Counted from the stretch's first letter, positions 34,978 through 47,886 are shown. The stretch: DNA of 64,000 nucleotides from Ectocarpus siliculosus (GCA_000310025.1 FN649741.1:7606698-7670697); one strand, 5' to 3'. The notes: generated by a model not told the origin, from the letters alone. Translations and numbers: made by a program.

Positions 34978-35583
34978 TTGACGGGCGCCCGAGAAACCGG
35001 GAAGGGCTCGACGAAAACGACACCCGATCAGAATGTTCAGCCAACTTCCAAAGCTGTGGCGCCGCCTGCCGTAAGCTACGAAGGCGACGGCGACAAAAAC
35101 GCCAACAGCAACATCAGCAACAGTACCATCCCCAACAACGACAACGACAACGACAGCAGCAATAAAGAACACATGTCGGGGAACAAAGGTAGTGTGACAA
35201 AGGTACCAGAATGCGACGTCCAAACTCCAGCCATGGTCGCTGCCGATGACCCTGGAAAGGGGGTAGGACGGTGCATTGAGGGGCCGATCCGTAACGAGGA
35301 AGACTTCCGGCGAAAGGAGGCAGACAAAGAGGGTGTGGAGGGGAAGGGAGGGAGAGAGAACGGGGCTGAGAGCACATCCACACGAGAGGTGCTGGTGATG
35401 CTGGGGTGTGTGGATGGCGAGCAACGTACCCGGTTGAGGAAGGCGCAGTGGTTTTTGGAGGAGGAGGTCACGAGGCAAGTCACATCCCTCCCAAAGGGTG
35501 TTTGCGTCGACGATGCCCTTGCTTACGCCATCTGTTTGCGTCAACGACCGTGTTCCTGTTCCGCTGCGCGAGGAGAACAATAA
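34978..35583 (+). CDS. Module P open frame, copy A (unrecognised, low complexity)
   Basis: A 201-codon plus-strand frame with an Asn/Asp-rich middle (from AAC/GAC repeats), then a conserved charged block: a GPIRNEEDF motif, Lys/Glu-rich stretch, REVLVMLG and LRKAQWFLEEEVTRQ. The same block recurs in copy B (about 50310-50570) with about 85-90% identity and no stop, which argues that the charged block is or was coding. After EEVTRQ the copies diverge at a GAG-GCAAGT sequence that would suit a GC-type donor. Downstream shared segments continue to about 36750. No family recognised; an incidental open frame in a repeat is a real alternative. Confidence 0.35.
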   Translation: MTGARETGKGSTKTTPDQNVQPTSKAVAPPAVSYEGDGDKNANSNISNSTIPNNDNDNDSSNKEHMSGNKGSVTKVPECDVQTPAMVAADDPGKGVGRCIEGPIRNEEDFRRKEADKEGVEGKGGRENGAESTSTREVLVMLGCVDGEQRTRLRKAQWFLEEEVTRQVTSLPKGVCVDDALAYAICLRQRPCSCSAARGEQ

Positions 35584-36171
35584 AACAGAGGTCAAACAGA
35601 TCGGGGATGGTGCTAACCTGCTGGAACATACTCTCGAAATGAACCAGAGCAACAATACAGGTTCGAGAACTCACCCTGCTTCTTCGTCCCATGTGTTTTC
35701 TTCTCCGTCGAAGTTTTGGAATGCCTTGGCTGAAAACGCCAAATTGATCGGTACCATAATCGTGTTTTTCGTCCGAACCTCTGCCTCGGTGTTCTCCGAA
35801 CCAGGAGTAGTGGAAAGCCTCGGGAGGCACTATGGTGGGGTTTCCATCGGTGGACACTGCGGCCCTGGGAACCCAGCGCGCATGCACCTCCAACCTCGCA
35901 ACGTGATTTGCTAGGTCGTGAGGTGCAACCTGACCTTAGAAAATGATTTGCTTCTGCCTCGGGGCTGTCAGATTGTTGTCGTGCATACTGTTTTTAGTAA
36001 TTCGTGAGTACCATGGGGACGCGGTCAGGGTGTCCAAACAAACATTAGTTTGCGTTCGAGGAGAATCGACCTTCTCCTGATATGGATCAATACCAATGTA
36101 CGGGGCACTGGGCAGAGGCACGTCAGAACCATTGTTATGTGCATATGACACGCGACACAATAATAAAGCAG

Positions 36172-36440
36172 CAACGACAGCAGCAGCAACAACGATAACG
36201 ACAACTGCAACAACGAATAGAGCACCCAACGGCGACGAGAATGGCAGCAGCAACAACAGCATGAACAACGACAACCCAACGACAGCAACAACAACGACAC
36301 CCATGACGATAACCACAACAACGACAACTGCAGCGACGACGATAGCGACAACGACAGCAGCAAAGTCAACATGAATGGCGACAACAAAAACAACCACCAC
36401 CACCATCATCATCATCAACAACAACAACAACATCAAACAA
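36172..36440. repeat. CAA/GAC-rich low-complexity tract
   Basis: About 270 bp made of degenerate AAC/ACG/CAG triplets; its homologue in copy B (51280-51390) is shorter and purer, showing triplet expansion or contraction after duplication. Confidence 0.8.
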
Positions 36441-36759
36441 CAATAGCAATATCAAGCTGACGCCAATATTCGACGGTTGTCTGGTACTGACACGAGAGTG
36501 AGGTGTGGTTGGTATCAGGGGGCTGCACAGAGCATACCCGTCGCACTGCACGACTACACCTTCGTACATTACAGCAGTACCTGTTCAGGCGCTTCGACAA
36601 TGCACAACAGCAGGTTAGAACATCGACATCCTTACCGATGGTTCTACGTTTGCCGGCAACGTTATGACCCTGCTGGAAGATGAGTGCCGCCCGGTAGGTC
36701 TCTTAAGGATCCAACACTTCAAACGGTTCAATATCAAATCCGATCCGGTTATATGTATA

Positions 36760-37000
36760 TGTATCATTTCGCCTGTTTTTGCGCTTCGGGACATCTTTCG
36801 CTGGCGCAAGTCAATCGTTTCTCACGCTTCCTTCTCAGGGGTACGCGGGGGGGTCGTCGGCACAATACCGCGCACGCCCGAGGACCACTATCCAGCCGTA
36901 GCGCGTGTGCTTGACGCCCAAAGCTGAAAAAACTGGCTCTATACCCCGGGGATGTGTTCCGCGCGAAAAAACCCTTCGCCAGAAATACAAAATTAAACTG
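36760..37000. repeat. Block R, copy 1 (about 240 bp)
   Basis: Aligns in the same orientation with 43790-44040: both contain TGCTTCCTTCTCA-type sequence, a GGCACGC/GGTACGC stretch, and an AAAACTGG-TCT-ACCCGGGGA-GCGTTCCGCGC segment. This is a repeat within unit 1 flanking the importin-alpha-like gene. Function unknown. Confidence 0.6.
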
Positions 37001-37384
37001 CTTCGCGTCCCCAGAAAAAAAATTATGCCTGTGCAACGCACACATGTCCCACAGACCATGGCAACATGAATACGTAAGAGTGAGTAATCAAACGCAGCGG
37101 ATTACAGCAAGCAGTAGGACCTGCAGCAAAGACGCCACTAGCCAACACGCACAGACATGCGAAAAATCACGCGAGAAAAAAAAGACCTCTCACAGGTTGG
37201 TTGCACATGACGCAAATTTCAGGCAATTTCTTCTGCAGGTTGTACGCGAAACCGGTACTACCGAACGTCATGACTTTGAGATGTAACGAGCAACGATGCG
37301 ACCGCGATGACATTGGCCATGGCCTCTTGCGTCGCCCCCGGGAGGCAAGCCACCTATCTCCCGAAAGGGGAGCTTTGTGCCCTA

Positions 37385-37550
37385 TATCGTATCACACCGT
37401 TGCAATACATCACACCACATTGCCTCAAATCACACCACACTGCACTAGATCACAGAAAACGTCAGCGATGTCACCGGTGGTACTACATCAGATTGCAATA
37501 CATCGCCTTAAATCATACCACACCGCACAAGATCACACCGGTAGCACAGT
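37385..37550. repeat. Minisatellite-like tract of ATCACACCACA-type units
   Basis: Irregular tandem copies of ATCACACCRCA and GCAATACATC-like motifs over about 165 bp. Non-coding. Confidence 0.6.
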
Positions 37551-38098
37551 AAGTAGCCACCGCGTGGACGTTCAGGGCGGTGCGCACTAAGGGGAACAAC
37601 ACAAGGCATGTGAGCCCAGCTCTTGCTGCGCAACTACAGCCGAGGATATCCTCAGAGCCTCAACCAACCAACAGCGATTGTAGATATCCCGACAAACGTA
37701 CGAAACCATCACTCCACGCATGCTAAATTCCACGCTTTGATCCACTCTCTTTTCACGAAGTAAATAGCAACAAGACAGTCCTCGTTGCCAAGCAACGAAA
37801 AGCGAGTGTTAATTCAATCATTTCTTGGGCACCATAGACCTTCAAATAGACAAGCAAAATCCCGTGGAGCCACACCAGATGAACCAGTAGCCAGAACATC
37901 ATACAATGGGACCATTCTGTGCTCCGCCTTGTGCGTACTCGTCTGCGAGATTTGTTAAAGCTTAAAGCGCTTCAGCAACTCCCGCGCCTTGCGCTGGTAT
38001 TGACGGGGGCAGATGAGGGGTTAAGATAAGTACATGCACGGCATAAGATGGACATTCGAACTGCATGGTTTCCAAGATATGTCGATCAAACGGCATGG

Positions 38099-41000
38099 TC
38101 AGCATATTAAGTTAAGGGAGAAAAATATCAAGTTGAACATCAGGTACATGGCGTACACAAACAGGAGTCTCGTCAAGTTTCTCCGAACCTTTGGGCTGAT
38201 GTCGAAGAAACCTAATCCGTCGACGGATTCAGATAGACCGAAACGTTCGAGACATTCAAGGTGCTTCCATCCTCCGCATTCCGCCATGCACGTAGCCATC
38301 TGGTTCATCTCCTGCCCTTGCGCCTTCGCATCCGTGTCACCGCGCTGCGACATGCAAGCAACAAGCGCAAAGAGAGCAGTTCGCAGAAAAACGCAGATTA
38401 CTTGAGGTACGAGGAACCAAAGGGACACAGAGAGTAGTGCAACCCTGACCTACAAAAAAACAAGAAAATGGCCGCTGGGGTCTTTCGACAGCGGTGCTAC
38501 GCGCCTTAGTGCGGCAGAAACAACAAGGGACTTTGTTAGCAGCCACGCACCTCAAGGATTTCCTCAATGATCTCGAGCACGTCTACCATGACTTCGTAAA
38601 AATATATATGCTCCAAGAGGCTCAACAGGAGCGGGATCCTTCTCCTGACTTCCTCCGACTCGCCTAACTTGGTGGCGTTAGAGATAGCTGATGCAGCGTG
38701 CTGGCGGGGGGGGAGGACGACCATCACGATTAGCGCGCGTTCGCGCGTTGCATAAATATAAAGGGTGCAGCCTCGAACACGTACACGCAAAATCGCTGGG
38801 CTACACTCTAGATATACCTGCCGTGCAACGGTGCAGACAAATGCGGGCATAATCACACAGCAAGAGGAGGGCTGGAATCTGAAGCACGACGACGTTCGAC
38901 GACACAAACAACGGCTGTTCAGATCGAAATCGTGATAGAAGTAAAAAATGCCCCGCCTCCATCGAAACGAGATCCAGTCAACGCACAGGAGTATGGCCAA
39001 CAAATCACCCGCACGAAGACAACAAGTGGTCAATGTGCTGCGAACAAATGACGCACCGATCGAATGTCGTAGTTCACATCGGCAAGGAGCTGGATGAGGA
39101 CAGGTACGATACCGGCCTCGACCATAGCCCGAGTCTGCTCCTTGCTGCCTAACGTGATCCTGTGGATGACTTGACATGTCCTATCGCGGACTTTTGTATT
39201 CGGCGAGCTGAGCAGACGGCGAAGCGGCTGCCATGCATCGGAGTCACGAACCACCTGCGGATGAGACACATCCAAGAACATGACAACCAAAGCCCATGAA
39301 CACCGTGCCGGGTGAAGGCCAAACACTCAAAACAAGAGACACGAAGCGTCCACGAGCCTCTACGCACAACTCAGCACAACTGTTCTGGGCACAAACGACA
39401 ACGTGCATCGACATGTCTAGTCACTTCTGTGGACACCTTCACTGAAGTCGCACCTGGAGGATTATCTCAAGGATCGTGAGCACCTTCACCAAGAGTTGGG
39501 TGTCATCATTCTGCAAGAGGTCCAACAGAAGCGGCACCCATCTCCCCACTTCCTCCGGCTCGCCTACCTCAGTGGCGTTCGAGACTGACGCAACATACTG
39601 CGGGGGCGGGGGGTTCGACAACCACGAGCAACACGTATTCGCGCGATACATAAGTAAAACAGTCATAGCTCAAAACTGGTACAGCCTTCGACCACGTACA
39701 TGCAAAATCGCTGGCCTACACTCTATGCCTGCGGCGCAACGGAGCAAACAAATCAGGGCACAATCATACATGAGAAGAAGGGCCAGAACCTGAAGCACGA
39801 CGACGTTCGACGACACAAACAATAGCTGTTCAGATCGAAATCGTGATGAAAAAAGGAGACGTGCCGCCTCCATCGAAACGAGATACAGCTACTAACGCAC
39901 AGGAGTATAGCGAACAAATCACGCACGAATACAAACAAGTTGCTGTCGCTGAAAACAAACACACCCGCCTAGTATCAGGATTCAGATCGGAAAGGAGCTG
40001 GATGAGGGCAGGTACGATGCCGGCCTCGATCATGGCCCGAGTCTGCTCCTTGTTGCCCAACGTGATCCTGCGGATGACTTGACAAGTATTTTCGCGGACT
40101 TCTGTATTCGACGAGCTGAGCAGATGTCGGAGCCGCCGCCATGCATCGGAGTCAGGATCCACCTGCGGATGAGGAACATTCAAGAAGTCAAAGCCCACCA
40201 ACACCTTGCCGGGTGAAGGGCCATAGGCATCCAATCAAACCAAACACACGAAGCGTCTACGAGCCTCTACACACAACCCAGAACAATTGTTCTGGGCACA
40301 AACGACAACATACATCGACATGTCTAAACATACATCGACATGTCTAATCACTCTGTGAACGCCTAATTCATAAGTCGCACCTTGAGGAACATTTTCTCAA
40401 GGATCGCGGGTACCTCGAAAATGACTTGGGCTCCGTCATTCTCCAAGAGATTCAACAGGAGCGGGACCCACTTCCTGACGTCCTCCAGCCCGCCCACCTC
40501 GGTGGCGATCCGGATAACTGATGCAACGATCTTGGGGGGGGGGGCAACCCCGAGTGGCATCGCATGCATCGACAGCAACACGCGTTCACGTGAGCGCAGT
40601 CAAAACAGTTAAAGCCTCGAACATGTTCATGAAAAATCGCTGGCCTAGACTCTACAACCGGGGCAACGGCTCAAACAAATCAGGGCATGAACACACAACA
40701 GAAAGTAGAGGGGTCGGAATCTGAAGCACGACGACGTTCGACGACGTAAAGAACTCTCAAGGGATCGAAAATCGTGATGAAAGAAGGAGATGGTCCGCCT
40801 TCGTAGAAAGAAAACCAGATGACGGAGGGCAGTAAAACGAACACATCACGCAAAAACACACGAAAAAAAAGGTCAATGTGCTGCGAACAAATCACGCACC
40901 CATCGAATGTCGGAATTCACGTCGGCGAGGAGCTGGATGAGGGTGGGGATGATACCGGCTTCGATCACTGACTAGACCTGCTCCTTATTGCCGATCGTGA

Positions 41001-42619
41001 TCCTGCAAATGACTTGAAAAGTCTTCTTGCGAATCTTCTGATGAGACGATCTGAGCATGCGATGAAGCCCGGGCCACCCGTTGGAAAGGACTAACTCCTG
41101 TAGATGTGGCAAGTTCATAAAGACCAAGGCCGGCGGTGACGAGGAGAGTTTGTTATGAACGAACGTAGGCACGCGATACATGAACAATCGGGTCAACCCG
41201 TCCGTTTGGTGCAATACACACATATACATATGGGCACGACAAACACGCCGCTTGTGCAACAACCTCTCCATCCTTGATGTTTTCCTCAAGCTCAGAATTT
41301 CCCTCCCACCCTATCCTGCAGTTCTTTCAAAAGCCCTGTTCATCACCCGCGTATGCTGGTCCTCGCTCGAAACGATTCCATTGATGGCGAACAAAGCTTG
41401 CATCTGCACGGCAGGAGAGGTGTGATCCAGCAACTCCACTAGGCGCTGGCAGACTTCGGCTCCGGCCACCGCCTGGACCATTTCTCTATTTACCCTTGGA
41501 TATAAAGATGTTCCCAACCGCGGGGTGCAAAGGCAGCCTAGAGCCGCGCACGAGTTTGTCAGCACCTAGGAGTACCACCACAGTCGGCGCAAGGAAGACA
41601 GTAGTCAGGAGAGGAAACATGCATCGGGCTTACCACATTCCGATCAGCGACATACCATTTCCCCCTCATTTTCGGAGCGCAAGGGCTCAGTAAGAAGGTG
41701 CAACCCTCCGGTCATAAGACAGCTCAGAAAAACACAGAACACGTTCACGAGTGTGATGGAGACGTCAGGTTCAACTGAAAACGAACAGCCACAGCAGTAT
41801 TTCACCGACAGTGTAGGCGGCAAAACAAAATAATTTCTATGTACTGAGAGTTGGTGGTACCGCACCTCTTCGTCGACGGAGTGTATCAGCCACGTCAGGG
41901 TGGGCAACGCTGGACTGACTTGCTCCAACCTGGGCAACGAATTCCCGACGTAGAATTTTGACAGTGCCCACGTGGCTACCCGTTGCATCGACAGCGAAGA
42001 TCGGTCCGTCAGCTGCTGGAGTAGGTGCTGGAGTAGGGTACCCAATGCGCCTCGCTGGAGAACCATGTCGCCGGACAAGGAGGAGTATCCCGCGATGTGT
42101 CCTACTGCGCGCACCTGTTCGCAGCACGCAGGCACGTGAAGGTAGATGAAAATGTTGTCGGAAGCAGATGGGGAGGAAGCCCTAGGGGAACCAAAAGGGC
42201 TTGCCTTGTCCTCTTCACCTATAATATTTTGGAGTTCAATCACCAATTGATGGCACGCGCCAACGAGGAGAATACATTACCCAACACTCAACGGAGAAAT
42301 TTTGGGGTATGTTTCCCATGAACGCATATTTGCAGTGATAGATTCAGATTCTTACTCAACTACAATTGCGGTAATAGTTTACGCGCGCACATTGTCCAGC
42401 AGGAAGTCTCCATGCCAACAATATCCGGCAAGACTATCGCTGCGAGGGGGGCATATCGGCAGGCTACGTGTCGAAAAAGGAACATCCACGGTTCAGAAAA
42501 AATACGAGCAACTTCTCCAACACAACGACAACCAGAGAGTGAAAGAGGACACGTCAAAATGCATGACAGCATTCACACTGGGCCAAATCACTGGTGCGGC
42601 CACTAGTCCAAAAGAAAGC

Positions 42620-42651
<32 letters not shown>

Positions 42652-45149
42652 GACTCACCACCTCTTCTCGGACGTCGTCATTGGGGTTCGTGAGAAGACG
42701 TACGAAGATCGGAACGGCGCCATGTATGACAACCGCATGCGTGTGACTGCCAGAGATCGTCGCCAACAACCTGACCGACTCAAGCTGCAGAGCGGGGTCG
42801 CCTTCGTTCTCGACAAACTCGACGAGCTTTGGCACATGGAAAGAGGGATCGTGCCCTGTAGATCGTGGAAGAACATTGGTGAGGGAAGGTTGCTACTGTC
42901 AGATACGCCCTAAGATCCTATATTGGCTACCAGTGTTGCTGCTGGTGCCAGGGTTGACAGTCCCGCAAAGGTGTCACGATCAAGGTGAGCACGAAACGAA
43001 GCCTCCATGCACAGCAACGCCCTCGCACATTCGTAAGCGTGTAACACACCTGTCGAAAGCGTTTGCCGAACGGCGGTGATCGTGTCGAATTGGACTTGCG
43101 GACTCAGGCGCTCTGTTTCCATGACGTTCTGGCTTCCCTGGTCCACAAACGATTTCAGCGCCGAAAACTCCCCGCCGGCAGCAGTTTTCTGGCAGAAAAT
43201 ACACAAACAACCATGCTGGGCGACGAGCATTTGTACAGGAAAACATATTAACCGGCTTACAAAAGAGGAAAGGTCTGTGTTGTTGTCCGCCATGCCGTGG
43301 GCAAAGTTCCATGCGCGAACAAGTGCACCTCCGCTGCTTGGACCTGTATTTGACATTGGCCATGGTAGCCTCATTCCTGCCCACAACAACGTTCAAGACG
43401 TTCGCGTGCTACAAATATTAATATTGTTCAAACATCTCCAAAGTAATTGCTACCTCGGTCGAACGCATAAGCGAACCCTTAAGCACCAAAACAAAAGTCG
43501 CTTCATTTACCAAAGCAAGAGGAATTCCACAAAGGTGCAATCCAAAGGCAACAGTTCATCGTCCTTTCACGTACCTGAATCTGGTGGGCCTCTTTTCCAT
43601 CTCTCTTCGCCCTCGCCTCTTCCCAGTTCCTGTTCATGATCGGAGCCAAAACTGGCACCGATTGCAAAGGTGTGCTTGTGGTGTCATACAGAAAATCCCA
43701 CCTTTCCAGCTCTAAGGCTTCGTGCACCGTGACCTTGAGTTGGTGCTCCGACTCCTGCCCCTGCGTGACATATGTACATGTAAGATTTGGTCATTTTTGT
43801 GCTTCGGCATTTCTTTCTCTCGCGGCAGTGAGTCTTTCCTCGTGCTTCCTTCCTCGTGCTTCCTTCTCAAGGGCACGCAGGAGGCTCGTCAGCATATTAA
43901 CGCTCATGCGCGGAGCTCGGCAGGCCTCCGTGGGGCGTGTGGTTGACGGTCGAAGTCGCAAAAACTGGTTCTGAAACCCGGGGACGCGTTCCGCGCAGAC
44001 AAAGCCTGGCGAACCAATTCTTCTGAAACCCATCAAAAACGACAGATAAAGGAAATGGCCCTCACGCCCGCACGCACTTTTCGAACAGGTTTCTCGCTGC
44101 CAACGACATGTAGCCGGATAAACCTGATCATATGCCCCCACCATGAATCCCTACTCATGTTACTTCTTCAAAGCTGACGCCATCACCTCGGGTTGTGGCA
44201 TTTCGGGCTGAATATCAGTTGTCCGGTTTGCAGCCTTGTGTAGCGAGAAAAAATGTATATTTGAAACATGTTCCTTTTGCCTGATGTCCATCTCCATCAT
44301 CCCTTATTCGTTGATTCCACCTCGCTGTGACTCTTCGTGTTATCGCACGCAATGTCCAACAGCGCCTACCTATCTTTGCTGTTCTACACTTCGCAGCGGG
44401 CCCAGCGAAACGCCGCTCGCTGCTGTAGACATTAGTCTGAGCGCATGCACCCACAGTGTTGATCAGTTTGTGTTTACTGTGATGTTGTCGGATTCAATTC
44501 TGCTCTCATTGGAAATCTGCCATAAAAAAATCAGTCGTAGAAGTTTGATTTTTCCCTGGCAAGTTGCTGTCCGCTCGAGCTGGCTCCAGTGGATAATACC
44601 TGCCGGCATGTGAGCGTTATGTATCTGCCCACCCAAAAAAATACACGCCTATTTCGGACAATGCGCATGCGGTCTTGCGTCGCCCGCGGGAGGCTTGACA
44701 CCCACGTCCCGAAGGGAGACTTTGTAAGTTTGTAAATTTCAACGGCACTCGTAGTGACGTCGTTAGGCAACACAACATACGATGGCGGAAGAGAAGGTGC
44801 GCTGCACATACGCAAAGCTGGTGCGATGCATACACAATCGACGCGAGCTCGAAAACAACAACGAACGTATTCCTTGAAAAAATATAAAAAGCGAAACAAC
44901 TTGTGATAGACTACGGCAGCAAAGCTTATACTTGTTGGACGAAACAAAACGGACGACGACGACAACGACGAGGAGGACATCGATACGGAGACGGCTTACA
45001 AAAGATGAAGTGCTGCCGCCGCGCTTGTAGTACTCATGAAAGGTGGTGTGGGAGCCTATCGAGGACAGGCCGCTCGGCAGCGGGCTCGAAAGGATCCGCC
45101 GACGGCGTTCCTGGTGTTTCTCGGGTCGCTCCTGCACGAGGTTGAACCG
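38099..45149 (-). CDS. Importin-alpha-like ARM-repeat protein, copy 1 (probable pseudogene or re-spliced gene)
   Basis: Minus-strand exons: 45000-45149, 43575-43760, 43048-43188, 42659-42856, 41866-42114, 41347-41565, 40900-41097 (A1), 40381-40530 (B1), 39965-40162 (A2), 39454-39597 (B2), 39057-39254 (A3), 38551-38700 (B3), 38099-38344. All junctions are phase 0, about 808 residues against about 530 in importin alpha. Family evidence: QVQFDTITAVRQ, GAVPIFVRLL-NPNDDVREE, SPALPTLTWLIHSVDEEV, VCQRLVELLDHTSP, ICRITIGNKEQ. The A+B exon pair (ARM7-ARM9 region) occurs three times. Exon A1 has an in-frame TAG at 40972-40974, and one donor is weak (GTGTTA after 43048), so it is either decayed or A1 is skipped. 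No IBB-like N-terminus was recognised. Most NLS-binding Trp and Asn positions are replaced. The last exon may be shorter than drawn. Confidence 0.75.
40900..41097 (-). pseudogene. Exon A1 of importin-like copy 1, with in-frame stop
   Basis: The exon has intact CAG acceptor and GTGCGT donor and the same 198-nt length as its sister exons, but codon 42 is TAG (40972-40974) where the other A exons have a sense codon after the GNKEQ motif. Because it is phase 0-0, skipping it would keep the frame. Confidence 0.8.
42610..42652. repeat. (CAA)n tract abutting a 5' splice site, copy 1
   Basis: On the minus (gene) strand this is a (GTT)n run beginning a few bases after the GTGAGT donor of the exon 42659-42856. 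The same arrangement is found in copy 2 at 57458-57495. Confidence 0.85.
43790..44040. repeat. Block R, copy 2
   Basis: Homologous to 36760-37000 in direct orientation. Lies in the intron between the second exon (43575-43760) and first visible exon (45000-45149) of importin-like copy 1. Confidence 0.6.
44660..44735. repeat. Short dispersed repeat related to 37315-37385
   Basis: A segment with CTTGCGTCGCCC, CGGGAGGC and TCCCGAA-GG-AG-TTTGT in the same order occurs at both places, about 65 bp each, same orientation. Confidence 0.5.
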
Positions 45150-45359
45150 CTGTATGTCGTGAGGGTGCCCAGAGTTTGAATGAGGGAAAAACTGAAGAGG
45201 GACAGGGCATATCTGCCTGCTGCGCCACAATCCACAAATGAAGGCCACATGACTCATCCCGATATATATTGCAGACCTTCCGCCTAGCGGAGGAGTTAAG
45301 GAGCGTTCGTTCAGGACCGATTTACCTCCTTGTTCTCCGGAAAACATGAAAAACTCCTC

Positions 45360-46560
45360 GAAATTACGAGGGCATGGCAGCACCCTCAGTGTCCGGGGCT
45401 GTGGTACGCGAGCCGAAACAACGAACATACTGCCCTGCCTCCAGTTTCTTGGGTTTCAAATAACACAGGTTGCCTTGCCTGGCTCCCCGCTTTCTCCTCT
45501 TTGCCAACACCCTTGCTGCCGTCGAGCAGATTCCCATGACCTCCACCGTCGTAGCCTCTCTCCTCTACACGTATCCCGTCAACCCCCGATCCCGAGATGC
45601 CGGCCCTGCCTTTCACACACTGCTGCTATAGTTTGAAGCAGTTCATTTCCAAACAACACAATGCACCGCATTGCTTACCGGGCGGGTGGTTGCGGGTGCC
45701 GGTGCTGCTGCGCCCACCACGTCCGCGGTTCGTCCCTTGAAGACAGGCGGAGACGAGAGGGTTGTGAGCAAAAGCATGACAGGCGGTGAGTGATGAGGTA
45801 CCACCTTGGGACGTGGGAGAGAGGCATGCATACAAAGTTAGAGCGTTTGACGTCAAGTATTGGATTCCGTGAGGTCTCCAACCGCGGGCGGAGGTCCTCG
45901 CCTATGGATACTCCCTCGCCGGTGCCGGGCACTCTCGCAGCACCGGGGAGGAATATCCCGCAAACGATCGCAGCACCGAGTGCTGAGTGTGGGATGGGCG
46001 GGATGGTCTCAAAATTCACGTTCTCTAAAGGCTTCGGGAGCGAATAGGCGAGCGATAAATTTCCGTACGTTCCTCCATATATACGTTTTTTCTAGCGTAT
46101 GAGATGGGTGTTTCCAGGCTCGCGCTGTGGCTCAACTTTCATCGGGACGTGTTGTGTGGAGGACACACCAGGTTCAACCACGCGTGAGATAGGAAGAACG
46201 CATGTACTGTAACGGGTTGTGAGAGACGGGGGCAGCTGGCGCGCTGTAATTGTAAACGGGTTCATCGAGTCCACTGACTCTACAGTACCTGTGGCAACAC
46301 CCTGCAGGTAGATCTCCGTCACAATCTACGAGGCAATCTGAGGTGACGTTCACATCTGATGCAGTTCATTTGTTGTGCCATATTGAATGTTTCCATAACG
46401 TAACGATTTTACTCCAAGAAACACGCAAAAAAGCTTGTTTGCTAAAATATGCAGGGGCCATGGATAGGTCTACGACAAAACGTAGTACAACAATTAAGGG
46501 TTCGGGGGAGTTGTGCAGATCTCCTCGTCGGCGGGCACTCGCTGTTGTGTGTTGGTAACA
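45360..46560. repeat. S block 1 of unit 1
   Basis: Begins with a GGCACCCTCAG-GT-GGGCTGTGGT-CG-GCCGAAACAA motif that also starts the blocks at about 46605, 60355 and 61625. On the minus strand all four encode a Gly/Asp-rich peptide around GNLLDGS (here 45500-45560), followed by a GTRNHPP-like context near a GTAAGC donor. They may be 5' exons of the importin-like genes or of a separate gene; no function is recognised. The part beyond 45670 matches 60655-60850. Confidence 0.5.
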
Positions 46561-46589
46561 AGGATATTCCGAGAAATCTGAAACTCCTA

Positions 46590-47640
46590 CGAGTTGCGAT
46601 GGTTGGCGGCACCCTCAGCGCCCAGGGCTGTGGTGCACGAGCCGAAACAATTACATACAGCTAATCCCGATGCAAATAACAAGACCGTCTTGCCTTTCCC
46701 CCCCCGTCCTTCCCCTCGTCGCCATCGCCATTGCTTCCGTCGGGCAGGTTCCCAAACCCAACGCGCCAGTCAATACATGACAGAAGCTCTCCATCCCAGC
46801 CACCGTTCTCTACACTCATCATGCCAACCTCCTGACCCCCCGACGCTGGCCCACGCAGGCTGGTGGCCACCGTCCTCATCGACGCAGCCACCGACAGTCT
46901 CGATTGGCCGAGGCTCGATGAGTGCTCATGCCGTTCTCCTCCCCCCCCCCCCCCGTGCCGCCGGGAAAGGATTGAGGGGGGAGGCTTTCGTCGGGCCGGT
47001 AGCCGATAGGCTTGCAACCGCCGTTGTTGCCCTCTCCTCCTCCTCCTCCTCCTCCTCCTCCTCCTCCTCCCCCGCGCCCCCCCACTTGGCCGTTCAGGGT
47101 GCGCCCGTGCACGTCACTCCTGAAGTCGACCGGGAGCTTTTCCGACAATGGAATCACCTTCTAGGGCAAGGGCCGGCGGCAGGCGGGAACAACGAAACAG
47201 ACATAATACAGCAGGTGTCATTCAATCCTCGCTGCCGGCTTCAATAAGACAAACCCCATTGAGAACTAGCTGTCTTAAGGATAGTCTGTTTTCTGTCGCG
47301 TGATGAAAACAATTATTTTTCAAACTCAACATGTGTACCGAAAAAGGAGGTTAGCTGTTGTTTAGTAATTCGACCGGAGTCGATCATGAGCTACATACAC
47401 GTGCACCTCGGGAAGGAGTGGAGCCCCGGAGAGGAAGGACGGAGAGAGGGAGGGGGGCGGGCCTTGAAAAGGCGGGCCAACAGCAATAGCATCGTAGGGG
47501 CCGTTCGTCTGGTGCACAACTACCTAACCTCACCTCCCGGACACCCGAAAATCTATCTCCGTGTACTGTGGGGTTTTGTTACACTTGGGAACGAACAACC
47601 GAAAATAGATCTCCTTTAAATGCATACGGGTCGGTGTATG
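46590..47640. repeat. S block 2 of unit 1
   Basis: Aligns with 61610-62460. It contains minus-strand open sequence with a CKPIG-R-D-SLP-QSFP motif shared with unit 2, a GGC/(CTC)n run at 47038-47072 that is much longer than in unit 2, and, further right, a segment with AACAGCAATAGCATCG shared with 61040 and 62290. Coding status is unclear. Confidence 0.5.
47038..47072. repeat. (CTC)n microsatellite
   Basis: About eleven CTC/TCC units; encodes a Gly run on the minus strand if translated. Confidence 0.85.
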
Positions 47641-47886
47641 GATACGCTAAATCATGGCGCGACAACACGTGCAATGGTACTCTCTGTGCGTGTCAATCAG
47701 TTTTTGAAAACAACCAACAACAATAAACTGTTCTAAGTAAACTGCTCCTTGTCTTATTTTCTTTTTGTAGCATTCGCGCTGTTCATTTTGTAGCATTCGC
47801 GCTGCAGTCTGTTGTTTCACATCCTTCATCCACAGCAGTACAGCAAATACGGAAGGGTTGGAGACGAGGGCGGAAGTCGACCGAGG

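Larger units (their letters stand above)
34945..36760. repeat. Module P, copy A (about 1.8-kb duplicated segment)
   Basis: Aligns collinearly with 50036-51720. Includes GAC/AAC-rich tracts at 35090-35165 and 36170-36440 (CAA/CAG/GAC mixtures) that differ in length between copies, while the intervening segments (for example 35640-35940 and 36470-36720) are well conserved. Confidence 0.8.

Noticed and set aside
35936-36436. Minus-strand Val/Leu-rich membrane-protein-like frame
   Set aside because: The hydrophobic runs come from translating the CAA/GAC tract in reverse.
37385-37550. Possible CRISPR-like array
   Set aside because: Units are irregular, spacers are absent and the genome is eukaryotic; it is a degenerate minisatellite.
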